A stretch of DNA of 64,000 nt from Theobroma cacao. Its lineage: Eukaryota; Streptophyta; Magnoliopsida; Malvales; Malvaceae. Below the pieces are notes generated by a model. It did not search any database. It worked only from the letters and a program-made list of their open reading frames with translations, and was not told the DNA's origin. Positions 23,281 through 34,760 of the stretch are shown here, one piece after another; within the stretch, counting starts at the first letter, position 1, and each line of letters starts with the position of its first letter. The DNA lies in the NCBI RefSeq assembly GCF_000208745.1, contig NC_030858.1:25056924-25120923 (forward strand). Reading direction: 5' to 3'. The translations under genes were made by a program, and so were the position numbers.

Positions 23281-24354
23281 TGTTGGTCCCGATAATATGT
23301 GCTAAATGGGGGGTGAATAGCCCAATTTGGCTCTTAACAATATTGGAAACTAATTTTCAGAACTTAAGAAAATAAAAACAGAGTATACGATGCACAGCAA
23401 TTTAGAGTGGTTCGGTCCAAGACCTATATCCACTACCTTAATTATCCAACCAAGGATTTTCCCACAAATCCACTAAGAATCAGTGAAATTCACAAGCTTT
23501 CACTAAGCTTTACAATGGCTTTTACAAGGCTTAGCCAAAACCTTTTACACTAGTTTTTCACGGGCTCAACTAAAACCCAAAGTGGTTTTCCGAGGCTCAA
23601 CCACAACCTTTAACAATCAAGCTATCCCAAGCTTGAACAACCCTTTAGAGTGACTCCCTCACTCCAAGAATACAAGAGAAGTAGTAAAAGAAGGTACGTA
23701 TGATCATTGATTGATTTGAGTGGTACAAGATTGAGTGTTAAATACAAGTGCAAGGAGTAGGCGTTTAAGTGCAGACAAATGCAGTGAAGCTTTTCTAGTT
23801 TTTCAACTTTCTATAGCTCAAATTTTTTCAAGGCTTCTAAAAACTTGTTTCTAATTGTTGGAAGACCTTTTTATACTTGGAGATGCAACTCTGATGGCAA
23901 TTTAACAGTTTATGATCGTTGGAAATATTTGAAGATGAGTTATAGCCGTTAATCTGTCTTGTAGTGCTCTGGTTCAAATTGCAGACAGAGAGCTCTTAGT
24001 CGACTAACTTGGTCGATTAAGTTGGTTCTGTTTCTGGTTTGCAGATCATGGCAGAAAGCACTTAGTCAACTAACTTGATCGACTAAGTTGGTTCTATTTC
24101 TCAAACTCTTCAGCCCGTCATTCCTCCAATTTTGAAACTTGGTCAACTAATATTTTTCCTTGTTTCACCAATAAGCTTCCACTTTGTTAGATAGTTACAT
24201 CTTGTTATTTTTATTCCTCTTTTTCTTTTGATATATTCTTTGACAGATTGATTTATTAATTTCATACATTAATTTTCCTGCACACTCAAGTAAAGATATT
24301 AGACATACATAAATGGGAATGTTTTATTATCATAAAAAACTGATAGAGCCAACA
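23281..24354 (-). repeat. 3' LTR of copia element B
   Basis: It runs TGTTGGTCCC...GAGCCAACA on the plus strand, 1074 bp, the same length as its partner at 32357. It holds paired TTAGTCGACTAA-type palindromes at about 23994-24032 and 24060-24090. On the minus strand the polypurine tract AAAAAGGGGGAGAT stands directly before it (24355-24368). Confidence 0.9.
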
Positions 24355-24368
24355 ATCTCCCCCTTTTT
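24355..24368 (-). promoter_or_regulatory. Polypurine tract of copia element B
   Basis: The minus strand reads AAAAAGGGGGAGAT directly next to the 3' LTR. This is the usual site and composition for plus-strand DNA priming. The equivalent in element C (54998-55011) reads AAAAAGGGATAGAT. Confidence 0.75.
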
Positions 24369-25130
24369 GATGATAACAAAACATTCTTTGATTGATAGCA
24401 TAGTGTCCTTTTAGTCTTTTTAGTTTTTTGCAGAAAATGAGGATTGCTCCCCTTAAGTGTATGCATATTTTGCTTACTTTATTCCATCAAATTTTATTTT
24501 TTTCATATAGAAAATGAAGTTATACACATGTGCAGCAATATGAAGTGATTTGCAGCAAGTATTAGCAAATCATCATTAAACTTTCAGCAGTAAGTGTTGA
24601 TAGATTTTCATAAATGTTTCAGTAGTTGTCAACAATTTATTGATTTCAGATTTTGTCTACATCATTCATGTTTCAATTGATATACTATGCACCCCATCTA
24701 TATCTATTTACAAACAAAAATCATTTATACTGCCATAACAAAAATCATTTATCAGCATCAATATCAGCATAGCATTAACAGATTTTGTTCATGACAGTAA
24801 AAATACCAAAATGACAAAATATCAGTAGACTTCAATTTGTAGCAGTTAAACAACATAGACATTTCAGCATTCACTTTTCACACACGACTATATAAACAAC
24901 AGAGTTAACCTTAAGTGTTCACGTGGCACAAATAACAATTAATTAAAAATATTCTGAAATTGCCCCTGGACAATTTTGCTTCCTATCTCCTATTTTTCTA
25001 AGTTCCTACTCCTGATTTTGCTGTCTTTTCTTTCTTAGGTTCTTGGTTCCTCCACCCTGACATTTTTTTTTTAATTCTTGCACCCATTCTCTGGTTCCTG
25101 TACCCATTCTACTCCCCCTTTTTGTCAGCA

Positions 25131-27104
25131 TCAAGGGAAAAGGCTTCTATCATCTGATGTGTTAGAGGGTGAAGATTCAGTGTCATAGAAAGGGTTTAGG
25201 GGAAAAGGAGAGGGCTCTCGGAGAGGTGATGACTGTTTAGAGGAAGGTTCTGATAAGGACTTGTCTAAGACAGAGATTGGATTCTGAGGAGAAGAGGCTG
25301 AAACTGGTTTGGATTTCTCTACCAACCTAGAAGACCTTTTTCTCTTGAGAAAAGCTGTCTTGGTTGCCATAGTCTTCTTGCCTTTGGTTGGTGGTTTTGC
25401 CTCAGTTGGTGGTGCTGCAGTGGCTTTGGCTTTTTTCGCTTTTGCCTTTACTCTAGTAGTTGATGTAGGTTTCTTTCCTTTTCCTACATCTTCACCATCA
25501 TTTTGAGTTTTTGTTCTGGCAGTGTCTTTTTTAGCTTGTCCCTCCTTAACCATTTGGTGGAAGATATCCATGATGGAAACTTCCTCTGAATTTGGAGGAA
25601 AGGTCTGTTGTTTCTTTGTTTTTGAACCAACCACTTCTGTCCCTTGTTTTGAATCATTTTTGCTTTGAGGTTCAAGAGATGATGTCTTGGCTAGCTTATG
25701 AACCCCTTGAGGAGAGTCCTCAGTTTGCAGAACAGGACTGGTAGACTTGTAGGTGGAACCTTCAACTTGAAAGCCAGAACTTTCAATATGAGGAGCAGAT
25801 TTTTCTACTGGCTCAGTTAAACCTTCAGCTCCTTGCTGTGCTGGTGCAGTGCTAGATGTTACAGTGTTGTCTACAGCCACAAGTTCAAATGGAATGCTTT
25901 CTTTCTCCTTCAGCTTGTTTTCCAACTCAGTGATTTTCTCTTCAATTTTCTATATCTTTTCTCCGTGGTCAGTCAACTTTCCATCAATCCTCATGAGCAA
26001 ATTAAAAATTACTTTATTTGAGAATCTAGATAGGGCTTATTCAGGTTGAGTAGGTAGGTTGTCTTCTTTTCTTGGACTAATCTTGGGGGTCTTAATGAAT
26101 CTTTCCCCATCAAGTATATACCCCATTTTAACCAAGCTCCCATAATAAATAGCTTGATCTCTGGTTTTTACCAGGTCCATATCGTACTTCTTTGCCCATA
26201 TTCCCTTCTTCTGCACAAGGAATGTAATTACATTCCCATACGACATATTAACCTTATCAAGTTTGTAGGCACTTCTCATTTTTTCAATCATAAATCTTTC
26301 CAGATTCAGAGGTAGCTCGTTGAAGGCTTGCTCCATCAGCTAGAGGTCTTTGAGGCTAATGTGGCTAAGGCTTCCACTTCTACCTTGAATGTTGGCTACT
26401 ATAAAATAGTGTAAAATCCTAATCTGAGGACTAATTATCAGACTTAAAATGTTTTTTGAAGAATATTTTTCTTTTCTTCCAATGATGATCTCCCACAATA
26501 ATGATGGATCATATTTTTCAAGGAGCTCATACTCTCCTTATTTGCATTCTATTTCCAGCAGGTTTCCTAAATCTTCAGCAGTCATAACAAATTATTTTCC
26601 ATTCAGATAAACATTCAAACCATCTTCATCATAATCATCAGAATCTATTAATTCCTTTCTTTTCAAAGCAATACTAGAATAGAATTCTTTAACCAGACTT
26701 GGACTATAAGATCTATTCTAAAAGGTGTTGTAACCTTTTAGTTTTAGTTCATCAAAATACTCAAATAAACTAGTTTGGATTTCTATATTTTCCTTAAAAC
26801 TCTTCCAATCAATAAATTTTTCATAGGAGATTGGTGCATTCTCGATATTTTTGAACCTATATTCATGCAACTTATCCTTAAACTTCGAAGAAGAAGAACT
26901 GGTACCTTTGTGGAGTGAGGGTTCTGTTTTTTTCTTCTTGTTAGTTTTCTGCTTCTTTTCTCTTAGTTTCTCAGATATTTCTTTGACTGAAGTAGGCATG
27001 CTTTTCTGTTTCTTCTTCAAACTTTCTATTCCTGTTCCTTCCTCTATTGGCTTTTTTCATTTCTTTTTCTCTGATATCTTTTTACTCTGAAATGTTTTAG
27101 CCAT
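25131..27104 (-). pseudogene. Accessory 3' frame of copia element B
   Basis: It starts at an ATG at 27104 (MAKTFQSKKISEKKK, then a stop) and continues as a very basic N-terminus. A folded domain follows: HEYRFKNIENAPISYEKFID, LVKEFYSSIAL, LNVYLNGKEFV, EKYDPSLLWE, then LNLERFMIEKMRSAYKLDKV, DQAIYYGSLVKMGYILDGER. An acidic and serine-rich tail ends at 25131 with a lysine-rich TKGKKTMATKTAFLKRKRSS patch. The folded part resembles what is catalogued as a putative plant transposon protein domain. There is no signal peptide or membrane segment, so it does not look like an envelope. Stops break it in three or four places. A homologous frame lies at 55751-57593 in element C. Confidence 0.75.
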
Positions 27105-27430
27105 ATTGGTTCTAGAAATTTCTGAGGGTTTGAGTCGGTTTCAAAGGCAAATAGGAAGATTTAGGTTTTTGTTTTTAGAACAACGGGTTTCAAGGGAGAG
27201 GAAAGAAGAGGTAGTCAGCAGTTATAACTAAGAAAAACTGCTCACATTCCCTTAAGTACTGCCCTACTTTTATTTCTTCATAATTTTAAATTTCCCTCTA
27301 AAATTTTGGTTATTTACCTTTGGCAGTATTTCTTCATTCTTTTTGCACCCTGTAAACCAAATTTTTACCACATTTTACTCTTCTTTCTCTAAACTGACTG
27401 AGTCTTATTATTTAATGTTGTCAGACCACT

Positions 27431-27462
27431 CTTAGTTGACTAAGATTTCCTTAGTCGACTGA
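27431..27462. promoter_or_regulatory. LTR-like palindrome pair between pol and accessory frame (B)
   Basis: CTTAGTTGACTAAG and TTAGTCGACTGA lie 330-360 bp upstream of the accessory ATG at 27104. The same kind of pair occurs in the LTRs and at the matching place in element C (57918-57951). It may be an internal promoter element; this is inference. Confidence 0.5.
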
Positions 27463-27499
27463 ATGCACTCTGTTTTCTATGTGAGAGCCAAAGGTTTTC

Positions 27500-30400
27500 C
27501 TACAATTCCTTCATACTAATCATCCCTAAATTTCTTCTAATTTTACAAAATTTATCTTCATTCAAAGGTTTGGTAAAAATGTTTGCTAATTAATGTAAAG
27601 TGTTCACAAATTCTATCTTAATATCATTTTTCACTACATGGTCTCTAATAAAATGATGTCTTATTTCAATGTGCTTTGTCCTAGAGTGCTGCACAGGGTT
27701 TTTTGATATCTTGATTGCACTTGTGTTATCACAATATATTGGTACATTATGCGTAATTATTCCATAGTCTTTTAATTGTTGCTTGATCCAAAGGATTTGT
27801 GCACAGCAACTACCTAATGATACATATTCAGCCTCTGCTGTAGATAATGCCACTGAGTTTTGCTTTTTGCTGGACCAAGACACAAGCATGCTTCCTAAAA
27901 ATTGGCACGTTCCACTAGTGCTTTTCCTATCAGTTCTGTTACCAACAAAGTCAGCAACTGAATATCTAACTAAGCTAAGAGTTGAGTCTCTAGAGTACCA
28001 TATTCCTAGTCCTTGAGTGTCTATGAGGTATCTAAAAATTCTCTTAACAATTGTTAGGTGTGTTTCTTTAGGTTGTGACTGAAATTTAGCACACAAGCAC
28101 ACACTAAACTAAATATCTGGTCTACTTGCTGTTAAGTAGAGAAGAGAGCCGATCATACCTATATAGAGCTTTTGATCTACATCTTTACCTTTTTCATCTA
28201 AGTCGAGTTTGGTGGATGGACTCATTGGTGTGGAAATTGATTTCAACTTCAGCATATCAAATTTCTTGAGCATATCATGGGTGTATCTTTCTTGGTTGAT
28301 GAAGATTCCTTCCTCACTTTGTTTGATTTGAAGACTAAGGAAGTAACTCAACTCTCCCATCATGCTCATCTCAAATTCACCTTGCATTTTCTTAGCAAAG
28401 TTCTTGCATAAAGCCTCATTAGTTGCACTAAATACAATGTCATCCACATATATTTGCACAATAATTAAATCATTTAGATATCTCTTAATAAACAATGTAG
28501 TATCGATGCTACCTCTATCATACCCTTTTTCAACTAGAAATTTTGAAAGCCTCTCATACCAAGCTCTAGGAGCTTGTTTCAATCCATACAAGGCTTTATG
28601 AAGTTTGAAAACATGATCAGATTTTTCAAAGTCTTCAAAACCAGGTGGTTGTTCTACATATACTTCCTCTTGAATTAATCCATTTAAGAATGCACTTTTT
28701 ACATCCATTTGGAACAATTTAAAATTCATGGAACATGCAAAAGCTAGCAACAACCTTATGGCTTCTATCCTAGCAACAGGAGCAAAGGTTTCATCATAAT
28801 CTATTCCTTCCTCTTGATTATATCCTTTTGCAACCAGCCCAACTTTATTTCTAACTACATTTCCTTGCTCATATATCTTATTTCTAAATACCCATTTTGT
28901 TCCAACAATAGGGTGATTTAAAGGTCTAGGTACCAATGACCATACATAACTCCTTGTGAATTGATCAAGTTCTTCTTGCATGGCCATTATCGAACTTTCC
29001 TCTTTTTCAGCTTCTTCAAAGTTTCTAGGTTCAATTTGAGATATAAAAGCTGAAAACTCACAAGTTTCTCTAGTTGCTTTCCTAGTTTTAACTCCTTGTG
29101 AAATGTCACCTATTATTTGGTCTTATGGGTGATCTCTTACAAATCTCCAACTCCTTGGTAGATCATCATGCTGATTTTCTACTCTTTGCATATTTTCTAG
29201 AGGTGGAGTTTCATTTTCTCTTCTAGGTGAGCTTTCTTCATTATTTTTGTTGTTTTCTAAGCTCATTTCCTCCATTTATTTTCTAGGACTTCTACATCAT
29301 CATCATCATCATGAACTTTTTTTTGTAAAGCATTTGACTCATCAAAAACTACATGGATTGATTTTTCAAAGGTTAAGGTCCTTTTGTTAAAAACCCTATA
29401 GGCCTTTGAGTTTAATGCATATCCTAAAAATATTGCTTCATCACTCTTTGCATCAAACCTCCCTAGGAGTTGTTTTCCATTTTTAATACAAAGCACTTAC
29501 AACCAAAGCTCTTAAGGTGAGAAATATTTGGCTTCCTACCTTTATAAAGTTCATATGGAGTCTTTGAAATCAAGGGTCTTATTGAGACTCTATTAAGAAT
29601 ATAAGCTGCTATATTTACTGCCTCAACCCAAAGATATTTAGGTAGGTTGTTCTCACATAGCATGGTCCTAGCCATTTCTTTTAAGGTTCGATTTTTCCCC
29701 TCTACAACTCCATTTTGCCGGGGTGTTCTAGGTGCAGAAAAATTGTGATCCAACCCTTTTTCATTGCAAAATTTTTCGAACTCATCATTTTCAAATTTTC
29801 CTCCATGATCACTTCTTATGCTAACTATGGCTAGTCTTTTTTCATTTTCTACTTTCTTCCAATGACTTAAGAATGCTTGAAGAGCATCATTCTTATGAGC
29901 AAGAAAATACACCCAAGTATAATTAGAATAGTCATCAACTATTACAAAGCCATAAGATTCTCCTCCTAAACTAGTTGTGCTTATTGGACCAAATAGATCA
30001 ATGTGTAACAATTCAAGAGGTCTAGATGTTGACACTATCTTTTTGGTCTTAAAGGATGTTCTAACTTGTTTTCCTAGTTGGCAAGCATCACATATTCTGT
30101 CATTTTCAAATTGTAAATCCGGCAACCCAACTGCTAAACTCTTTCTAATCAATTTTGACATAGTATGCAAACTTACATGTCTAATCTTCTATGCCATAAC
30201 CAGTTATTATTTTCAGCATTTACAACAACACATACTTCATTATTTACTTCAAGATCTTCGAGAAAAATCACATACATATTCTTTAATCTTTTTCCTATAA
30301 ATGAGATTTTATTTGTACTCACATCTATCACTTCACACTTAGTTGAATCAAAACATACTCTAAATCCTTTATCACATAATTGACTAATACTTAGTAAATT

Positions 30401-30640
30401 ATGCTTTAAGCCTTTAACCAACAACACATGATTGATTTGAGTCTGGAAATTCTTACTAACCGTACCTATACCATGGATTCTACCTTTTGAATCATCTCCA
30501 AAGGATACGGTTCCTCATTTTCTCTTATCTAGCTGAGCAAACAGCATTTCATGTCCTGTCATGTGTCGTGAACAGCCACTATCCAAGTACCAAGGCTGTT
30601 TCTTCTTGAGTTGAGCTCTAAAACATGCCTTCTTTAAGTC
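27500..30640 (-). pseudogene. pol of copia element B (PR-IN-RT-RNase H)
   Basis: Protease DSGCSRHMTG near 30570. GAG_pre-integrase with NWLWHRRLDM near 30180. Integrase core with IVDDYSNYTWVYFLAHKNDA, RSDHGGKFENDEFEKF and NGVVEGKNRTLKEMA (29960-29680), so the D-D-E residues are present. RT (28987-28109) has WVFRNK, QMDVKSAFLNGLI, GLKQAPRAWYERL and the catalytic YVDDIVFSA. RNase H has STAEAEYVSLGSCCAQILWI and CDNTSAIKISKNPVQHSRTK, then a stop where element C continues QLADIFTKPLNED. Further stops (for example in DKRK* near 30520, and between 29463 and 28987) show it is not functional. Confidence 0.85.
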
Positions 30641-30699
30641 CAGCTCAACCTACAAAACAGAATTTCTATTTTTCTTTATAGGTACCCATACTTTGATGG

Positions 30700-32298
30700 G
30701 TCCTTAAGTGTTAGTTGCAACAAAGGATCCCTTAGGAACCCAGATTTTCTTAACTTTCTACATTATTCTTTTCTTAAAACAATCATATGATAAATGACCA
30801 TATTTACCACAATTATAACATCTAGGTAATGATTTAGCTGAATTTTTATTGTGGTATACATATCTTTTTGAAGATTCATTTTTCAAACATTTAAAAGCTG
30901 TGTTTCATCAAGAATTATTTGCAAAGCTTCGGACTTGTTTTCCAGCTCTTGTTTTAAAACCTCAAAGTCTGTTTTTGAGTGTTCTAACTCAACTTGCAAA
31001 ATATTTCTTTGTTAAAAAACAGAAGTAAATTCTTGTTTGATTTATTCCAAATCATTTTCAAGTAATGCAGCCTTTTTCTTTAATGATTTGTATTTTGAAA
31101 AAAGTTTTTCAAATTCATCATAAAGGCACTCATACTCATCTTGTAAATCATCATAAGAATTAATGCAGGGGGATGAGGATACCTCTGTTTCATCCTCTTG
31201 TGCCATTAAACAGATGTTTGCTCTTTTCTCATATTTTTCATCATCAGTTTCAGAGTTTGATGTGTTACTATCTGACCATGCAGTTGCCACCATTACTTTC
31301 TTGGATTTCTTATTTTTCTTAGGAGTTTCATATTTCAGCAATGGACACTCGGACTTGAAGTGACCAGGTTTCTTGCATTCGTAGCAGATGAGGTCCTCTT
31401 TTTTGTTGGAGTTAATTTTGTTTTTGTTTTTCCATGAGGTACCTTGGTCTTTCCTGAAACCTCTTCTAGTTAGCCTTCGGTTTCTTCTGCTCATTAGCTT
31501 TCTGAATTTTCTTGCAACCAGAGTTAATTCTTCATCATCATCACAGGAAAGCTCTTCCAGCTCTTCTTCAAGGATGTTGGCTTTAAGTGCAATACTATTT
31601 TTCTTTTCCTTTGCTTCCCTTCAGTCTTCTTCTTCTTCTTCCTTAAGCTCCAGCTCATGAGTAAGAAGAGAACCGCAAATCTCATCAAGTGTGATGATGT
31701 TCAGATCTTTAGCCTCTCTAATGGCAGTCACTTTTGGCTTCTAGTTTTTTGGTAAACTCCTAAGCAATTTCTTAACTAATTCATGTTCAAGGATAAGCTT
31801 GCCTAGCTGACTTAATTTATTTGTGATGTTTGTAAACCTATCAAACATGCTGATGATGTCTTCACCAGGCTCCATTTTGAACATTTCATAAATATGTGTT
31901 AAGAGAGCAACTTTAGACTCTTTTACTTGAGAAGTCTTTTCATGGATTATTCTAAGTTTTTCCCACACTTGTTTAGTTGTTGTACAGCTTGAGACTTTGT
32001 TAAATTCAGTGGGGGTTAATGCACAATGCAATGTATTGATAGCCTTAAAGTTTATTTGAACTTTCTTAGTTTCAGCCTCAGTCCATTCAGACCTTGGCTT
32101 GGGCATCAACTCATTTGTCACTACATTCACGGTTGAGGGCATAAAAGGTCCATCAGTTATGATATCCCACATTTCATAGTCTATAGCCATAATATAGATT
32201 GACATTCTTGTGCTCCAATAAGGGTAATTAGAGCCATCAAATAGAGGTGGTCTGTTTGTTGATTGTCCCTTAGCAACTATGGTTTTTTGTTGAGCCAT
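30700..32298 (-). pseudogene. gag of copia element B
   Basis: It starts MAQQKTIVAKGQSTN at 32298. A UBN2-type gag core contains YPYWSTRMSIYIMAIDYEMW, ALTPTEFNKVSS and MFDRFTNITNKLSQLG. A TAG replaces the Trp of the LPKNW motif near 31743, and a frameshift lies between 31743 and 31494. Then come a CCHC knuckle CYECKKPGHFKSEC (about 31390), an acidic coiled-coil part (DLQDEYECLYDEFEKLFSKY) and a second knuckle CYNCGKYGHLSYDC (about 30790-30835). Two knuckles flanking a coiled coil are also present in element C. Confidence 0.85.
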
Positions 32299-32356
32299 TT
32301 GGATCCTCCCAAAGGATGTTAAGCCTTAAAAACAGCGAACTAGCTTTGATACTAAT

Positions 32357-33430
32357 TGTTGGTCCCGATAATATGTGCTAGAGGGGGGGTGAATAACACA
32401 ATTTGGCTCTTAACAATATTGAAAACTAATTTTCAGAACTTAAGAAAATAAAAATAGGGTATAAGATGCACAACAATTTAGAGTGGTTTGGTCCAAGACT
32501 TACATCCACTACCTTGATTATCCAACTAAGGATTTTCTCACAAATCCACTAAGAGCCGGTGAAATTCACAAGCTTTCACCAAGCTTTACAATGGCTTTTG
32601 CAAGGCTCAGCCAAAACCTTTTACACTAGTTTTTGATGGGCTCAACTAAAACCCAAAGTGGTTTTATAAGGCTCAACCACAACCTTCAACAATTAAGCTA
32701 TCCCAAGCTTGAACAACCCCTTAGAGTGACTCCCTCACTCTAAGAATACAAGAGAAGCAGCAAAAGAAGGTAGCTATGATCATTGGTTGATCTGAGTGGT
32801 ACAAGATTGAGTGCTAAATACAAATGCAAGGAATAGGTGTTTAAGTGCAGACAAGTGCAGTGAAGCTTTTCTGGTTTTTCAACTTTTTATAGCTCAAATC
32901 TCTTTCAAAGCTTCTAAAAACTTGTTTCTAATTGTTGGAAAACCCTTTTATACTTGGAGATGCAACTCTGATGGCAGTTTGGCAGTTTATGGCAGTTGAA
33001 AATAGTTGAGGATGAGTTTTAGCCGTTAATCTGTCTTGTAGTGCTTTGGTTTAAATTGTAGACAGAGAGCTCTTAGTCGACTAACTTGGTCAATTAAGTT
33101 GGTTCTGTTTTTGGTTTACAGATATTGGTGGAGAGCCCTTAATCAATTGACTTGATCGACTAAGTTGGTTATGTTTCTCAAACTCTTCAGCCCACCGTTC
33201 CTCTAATTTGAAACTTGGTCAATCAATATTCTTCCTTGTTTCACCAATAAGCTTCTTCCTTGTTAGATAGTTACATCTTGTTATTTTTATTCCTCTTTTT
33301 CTTTTGATATACTCTTTGAAAGATTGATTTATTAATTTCATACATTAATTTTCTTGCACACTCAAGTAAAGATATTAGACACACATAAATGGGAATGTTT
33401 TATTATCATCAAAAACTAATGGAGCCAACA
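32357..33430 (-). repeat. 5' LTR of copia element B
   Basis: TGTTGGTCCC...GGAGCCAACA on the plus strand, 1074 bp. It drives transcription leftwards. The degenerate primer-binding site TAGTATCAAAGC (minus strand, 32343-32354) lies beside it. Palindrome pairs lie near 33072-33107 and 33135-33165. Confidence 0.9.
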
Positions 33431-33435
33431 TTACG
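33431..33435. repeat. Target-site duplication TTACG, right copy
   Basis: Exact copy of 23276-23280, directly after the AACA end of copia element B. Confidence 0.9.
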
Positions 33436-33929
33436 GACCGAATGCTATGGTATATATGGACTGAATGCTGTGGTATATGTGAAGCATTGTAAATCTCATT
33501 TTGATTGAGATGATTACCATGTTGTCCAACTTCTTCATGTGACATAACATTTGTTTGGCATCCCTTAATGCTGACATACACAGCCGGAACATTCCTCTAT
33601 TCTAGCAGAACTAATGCAATATCCTCATTGTCCTTGATAATTGGCTGTGATATCTCTCTGGGTGTACTGATCAATGCATGTAACTCAATCTCCTCAATTT
33701 CTGAGTTTACCCCAACAACATCTTTAACTACCTTCATCAAGCTTGCAAACGATGAATCACTCCTAACCCTCCGCATTCGTGACTCACCACCCTTATAAAT
33801 GCCATCTACCCACTGACCACCGTGTCTTATCACAAGTCGCACAATTGAAACCCCACTGAAATTTTGAAAAAAAAAATTTTGTCAATCATTTTACACAATA
33901 CATGCCGTTATAAAAAATTTATCAGTCAT

Positions 33930-34250
33930 GTTGTTACACGCTATGCATATAGCGTAAAATGTGGTAACACGCCATGCATATAACATAACATAAAATGTGG
34001 TAACACGCCATGCATATAACGTAAAATGTCGTAACACGCCATGCATTTAACGAAAAATGTGGTAACACGCCATGCATATAACATAAAATATGGTAACACG
34101 CCATGCATATAACATAAAATATGGTAACACGCCATGCATATAACGTTAAATGTTGTAACACGCCATGCATTTAACCAATGTCGTGACACGCTAAAATAAC
34201 GCTAACACATGTTATAGATGCATGGCATGTGACCACTCTGCGTAATGTTT
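33930..34250 (-). repeat. Right 31-bp tandem array of the composite MULE
   Basis: Seven or so units of 31 bp with the core GGTAACACGCCATGCATATA. On the minus strand this is ATGCATGGCGTGTTACC, the same unit as in intron 1 of the Ulp1 gene but inverted. It lies just upstream of the first recognisable mudrA block (33860), whose left edge is a TTTCAG acceptor, so it may also be intronic. Open frames in it are repeat by-products. Confidence 0.75.
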
Positions 34251-34752
34251 CTAATCCATCTTCTAATTTACACCAAATGTTTCAAAAATTTAAGTGTGTT
34301 GCAGTAATAAACCCAATAACAGGCACCTTGATGTCATCTCTGCTATAGGGTCTGCTAATCTACAACAATATGGCCAGATGCCGAGAGATAGACCACAGCC
34401 CGATGACGATGGTGCTCAACAAAAAGTTGACAGAGCTCATACAGTTCAGAGATCTGAGAGAGCTAACGACGATGGTGCTCAACAGTGACTTGCCAGAGTT
34501 GAGACGGTTCAGAGAGTTGAGAGAGAAAGATGATCGAGCTCAAACAGCTGAGCATTTATTTTTATTTTTTTCTATTTTCTTTCTGGAGGGAGGGAGATAG
34601 CTCAAACAGTTGAGCATTTATTTTAAACGATGTTTTTAAGGGCATTTTGGTCTACTCATGCTTCTTTTTGGCTAGAAACAGATAACTTTATATAAGTGGT
34701 TATTTTTGAAATCATCTTATCACGAGATTCTTTTCTCACAATTTTCTCTAAT
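34251..34752. other. Right flank of the composite MULE
   Basis: 34360-34560 repeats the phrase GACGATGGTGCTCAACA and GAGCTCAAACAG-like words, giving short open frames with no domain. It may be the terminal part of the MULE or first-exon sequence. From 34620 on nothing is recognisable. I could not define the outer end of the MULE or a 9-bp target duplication. Confidence 0.35.
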
Positions 34753-34760
34753 ATATGAGT

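Larger units (their letters stand above)
23281..33430 (-). mobile_element. Complete SIRE-like Ty1/copia element B (10,150 bp)
   Basis: Two 1074-bp LTRs (23281-24354 and 32357-33430) flank 8.0 kb that reads on the minus strand as gag, protease, integrase, reverse transcriptase, RNase H and an extra downstream frame. Ends are TGTTGG...CCAACA and the target duplication is TTACG. Order PR-IN-RT-RH places it in Ty1/copia. LTRs over 1 kb, the DSGCSRHMTG protease motif and an extra 3' frame fit the SIRE/Maximus lineage. The LTRs differ at several percent of positions by eye, and gag and pol carry stops, so it is not recent and probably immobile. It sits inside the mudrA-like gene. Confidence 0.9.
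20686..33860 (-). pseudogene. mudrA-like MULE transposase, split by copia element B
   Basis: Reading leftwards: an N-terminal block (33860-33431) with HGGQWVDGIYKGGESRMRRV and IEEIELHALIS; then the 10,150-bp copia insertion; then an acidic linker (23238-22831, EDNTAFDKGNEDLF, DDSSDDDCLYDSD); a MuDR-type DNA-binding domain (22640-22450, MFSSKVELKRALNMLVIKEK, SCKGRYKVGCKDKACKF); a MULE DDE core (22062-21823, TIDATHLKGRFKGVLFVFVC, SWTWFLSKLRDAVG, FISDQHLGIKKAI); a SWIM zinc finger (about 21300-21230, CSCCEFQTNLLPCSHAIAT); and two CCHC knuckles (20930-20720), the first damaged, the second CSSCKQVGHIRNNC intact. The ends at 33435 and 23276 are joined by the copia target repeat. Stops and frameshifts (for example the TAG near 33596) show it was decaying apart from the insertion. 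It converges on the Ulp1 gene and shares its array. Confidence 0.85.

Noticed and set aside
25131..27104. Accessory copia frame as an envelope gene
   Set aside because: No signal peptide, transmembrane helix or fusion-type segment can be seen in either copy.
30491..30874. Plus-strand frames opposite copia pol and gag (for example at 28362-28601, 31388-31660, 60491-60874)
   Set aside because: They are antisense shadows of the strongly recognisable minus-strand polyprotein.
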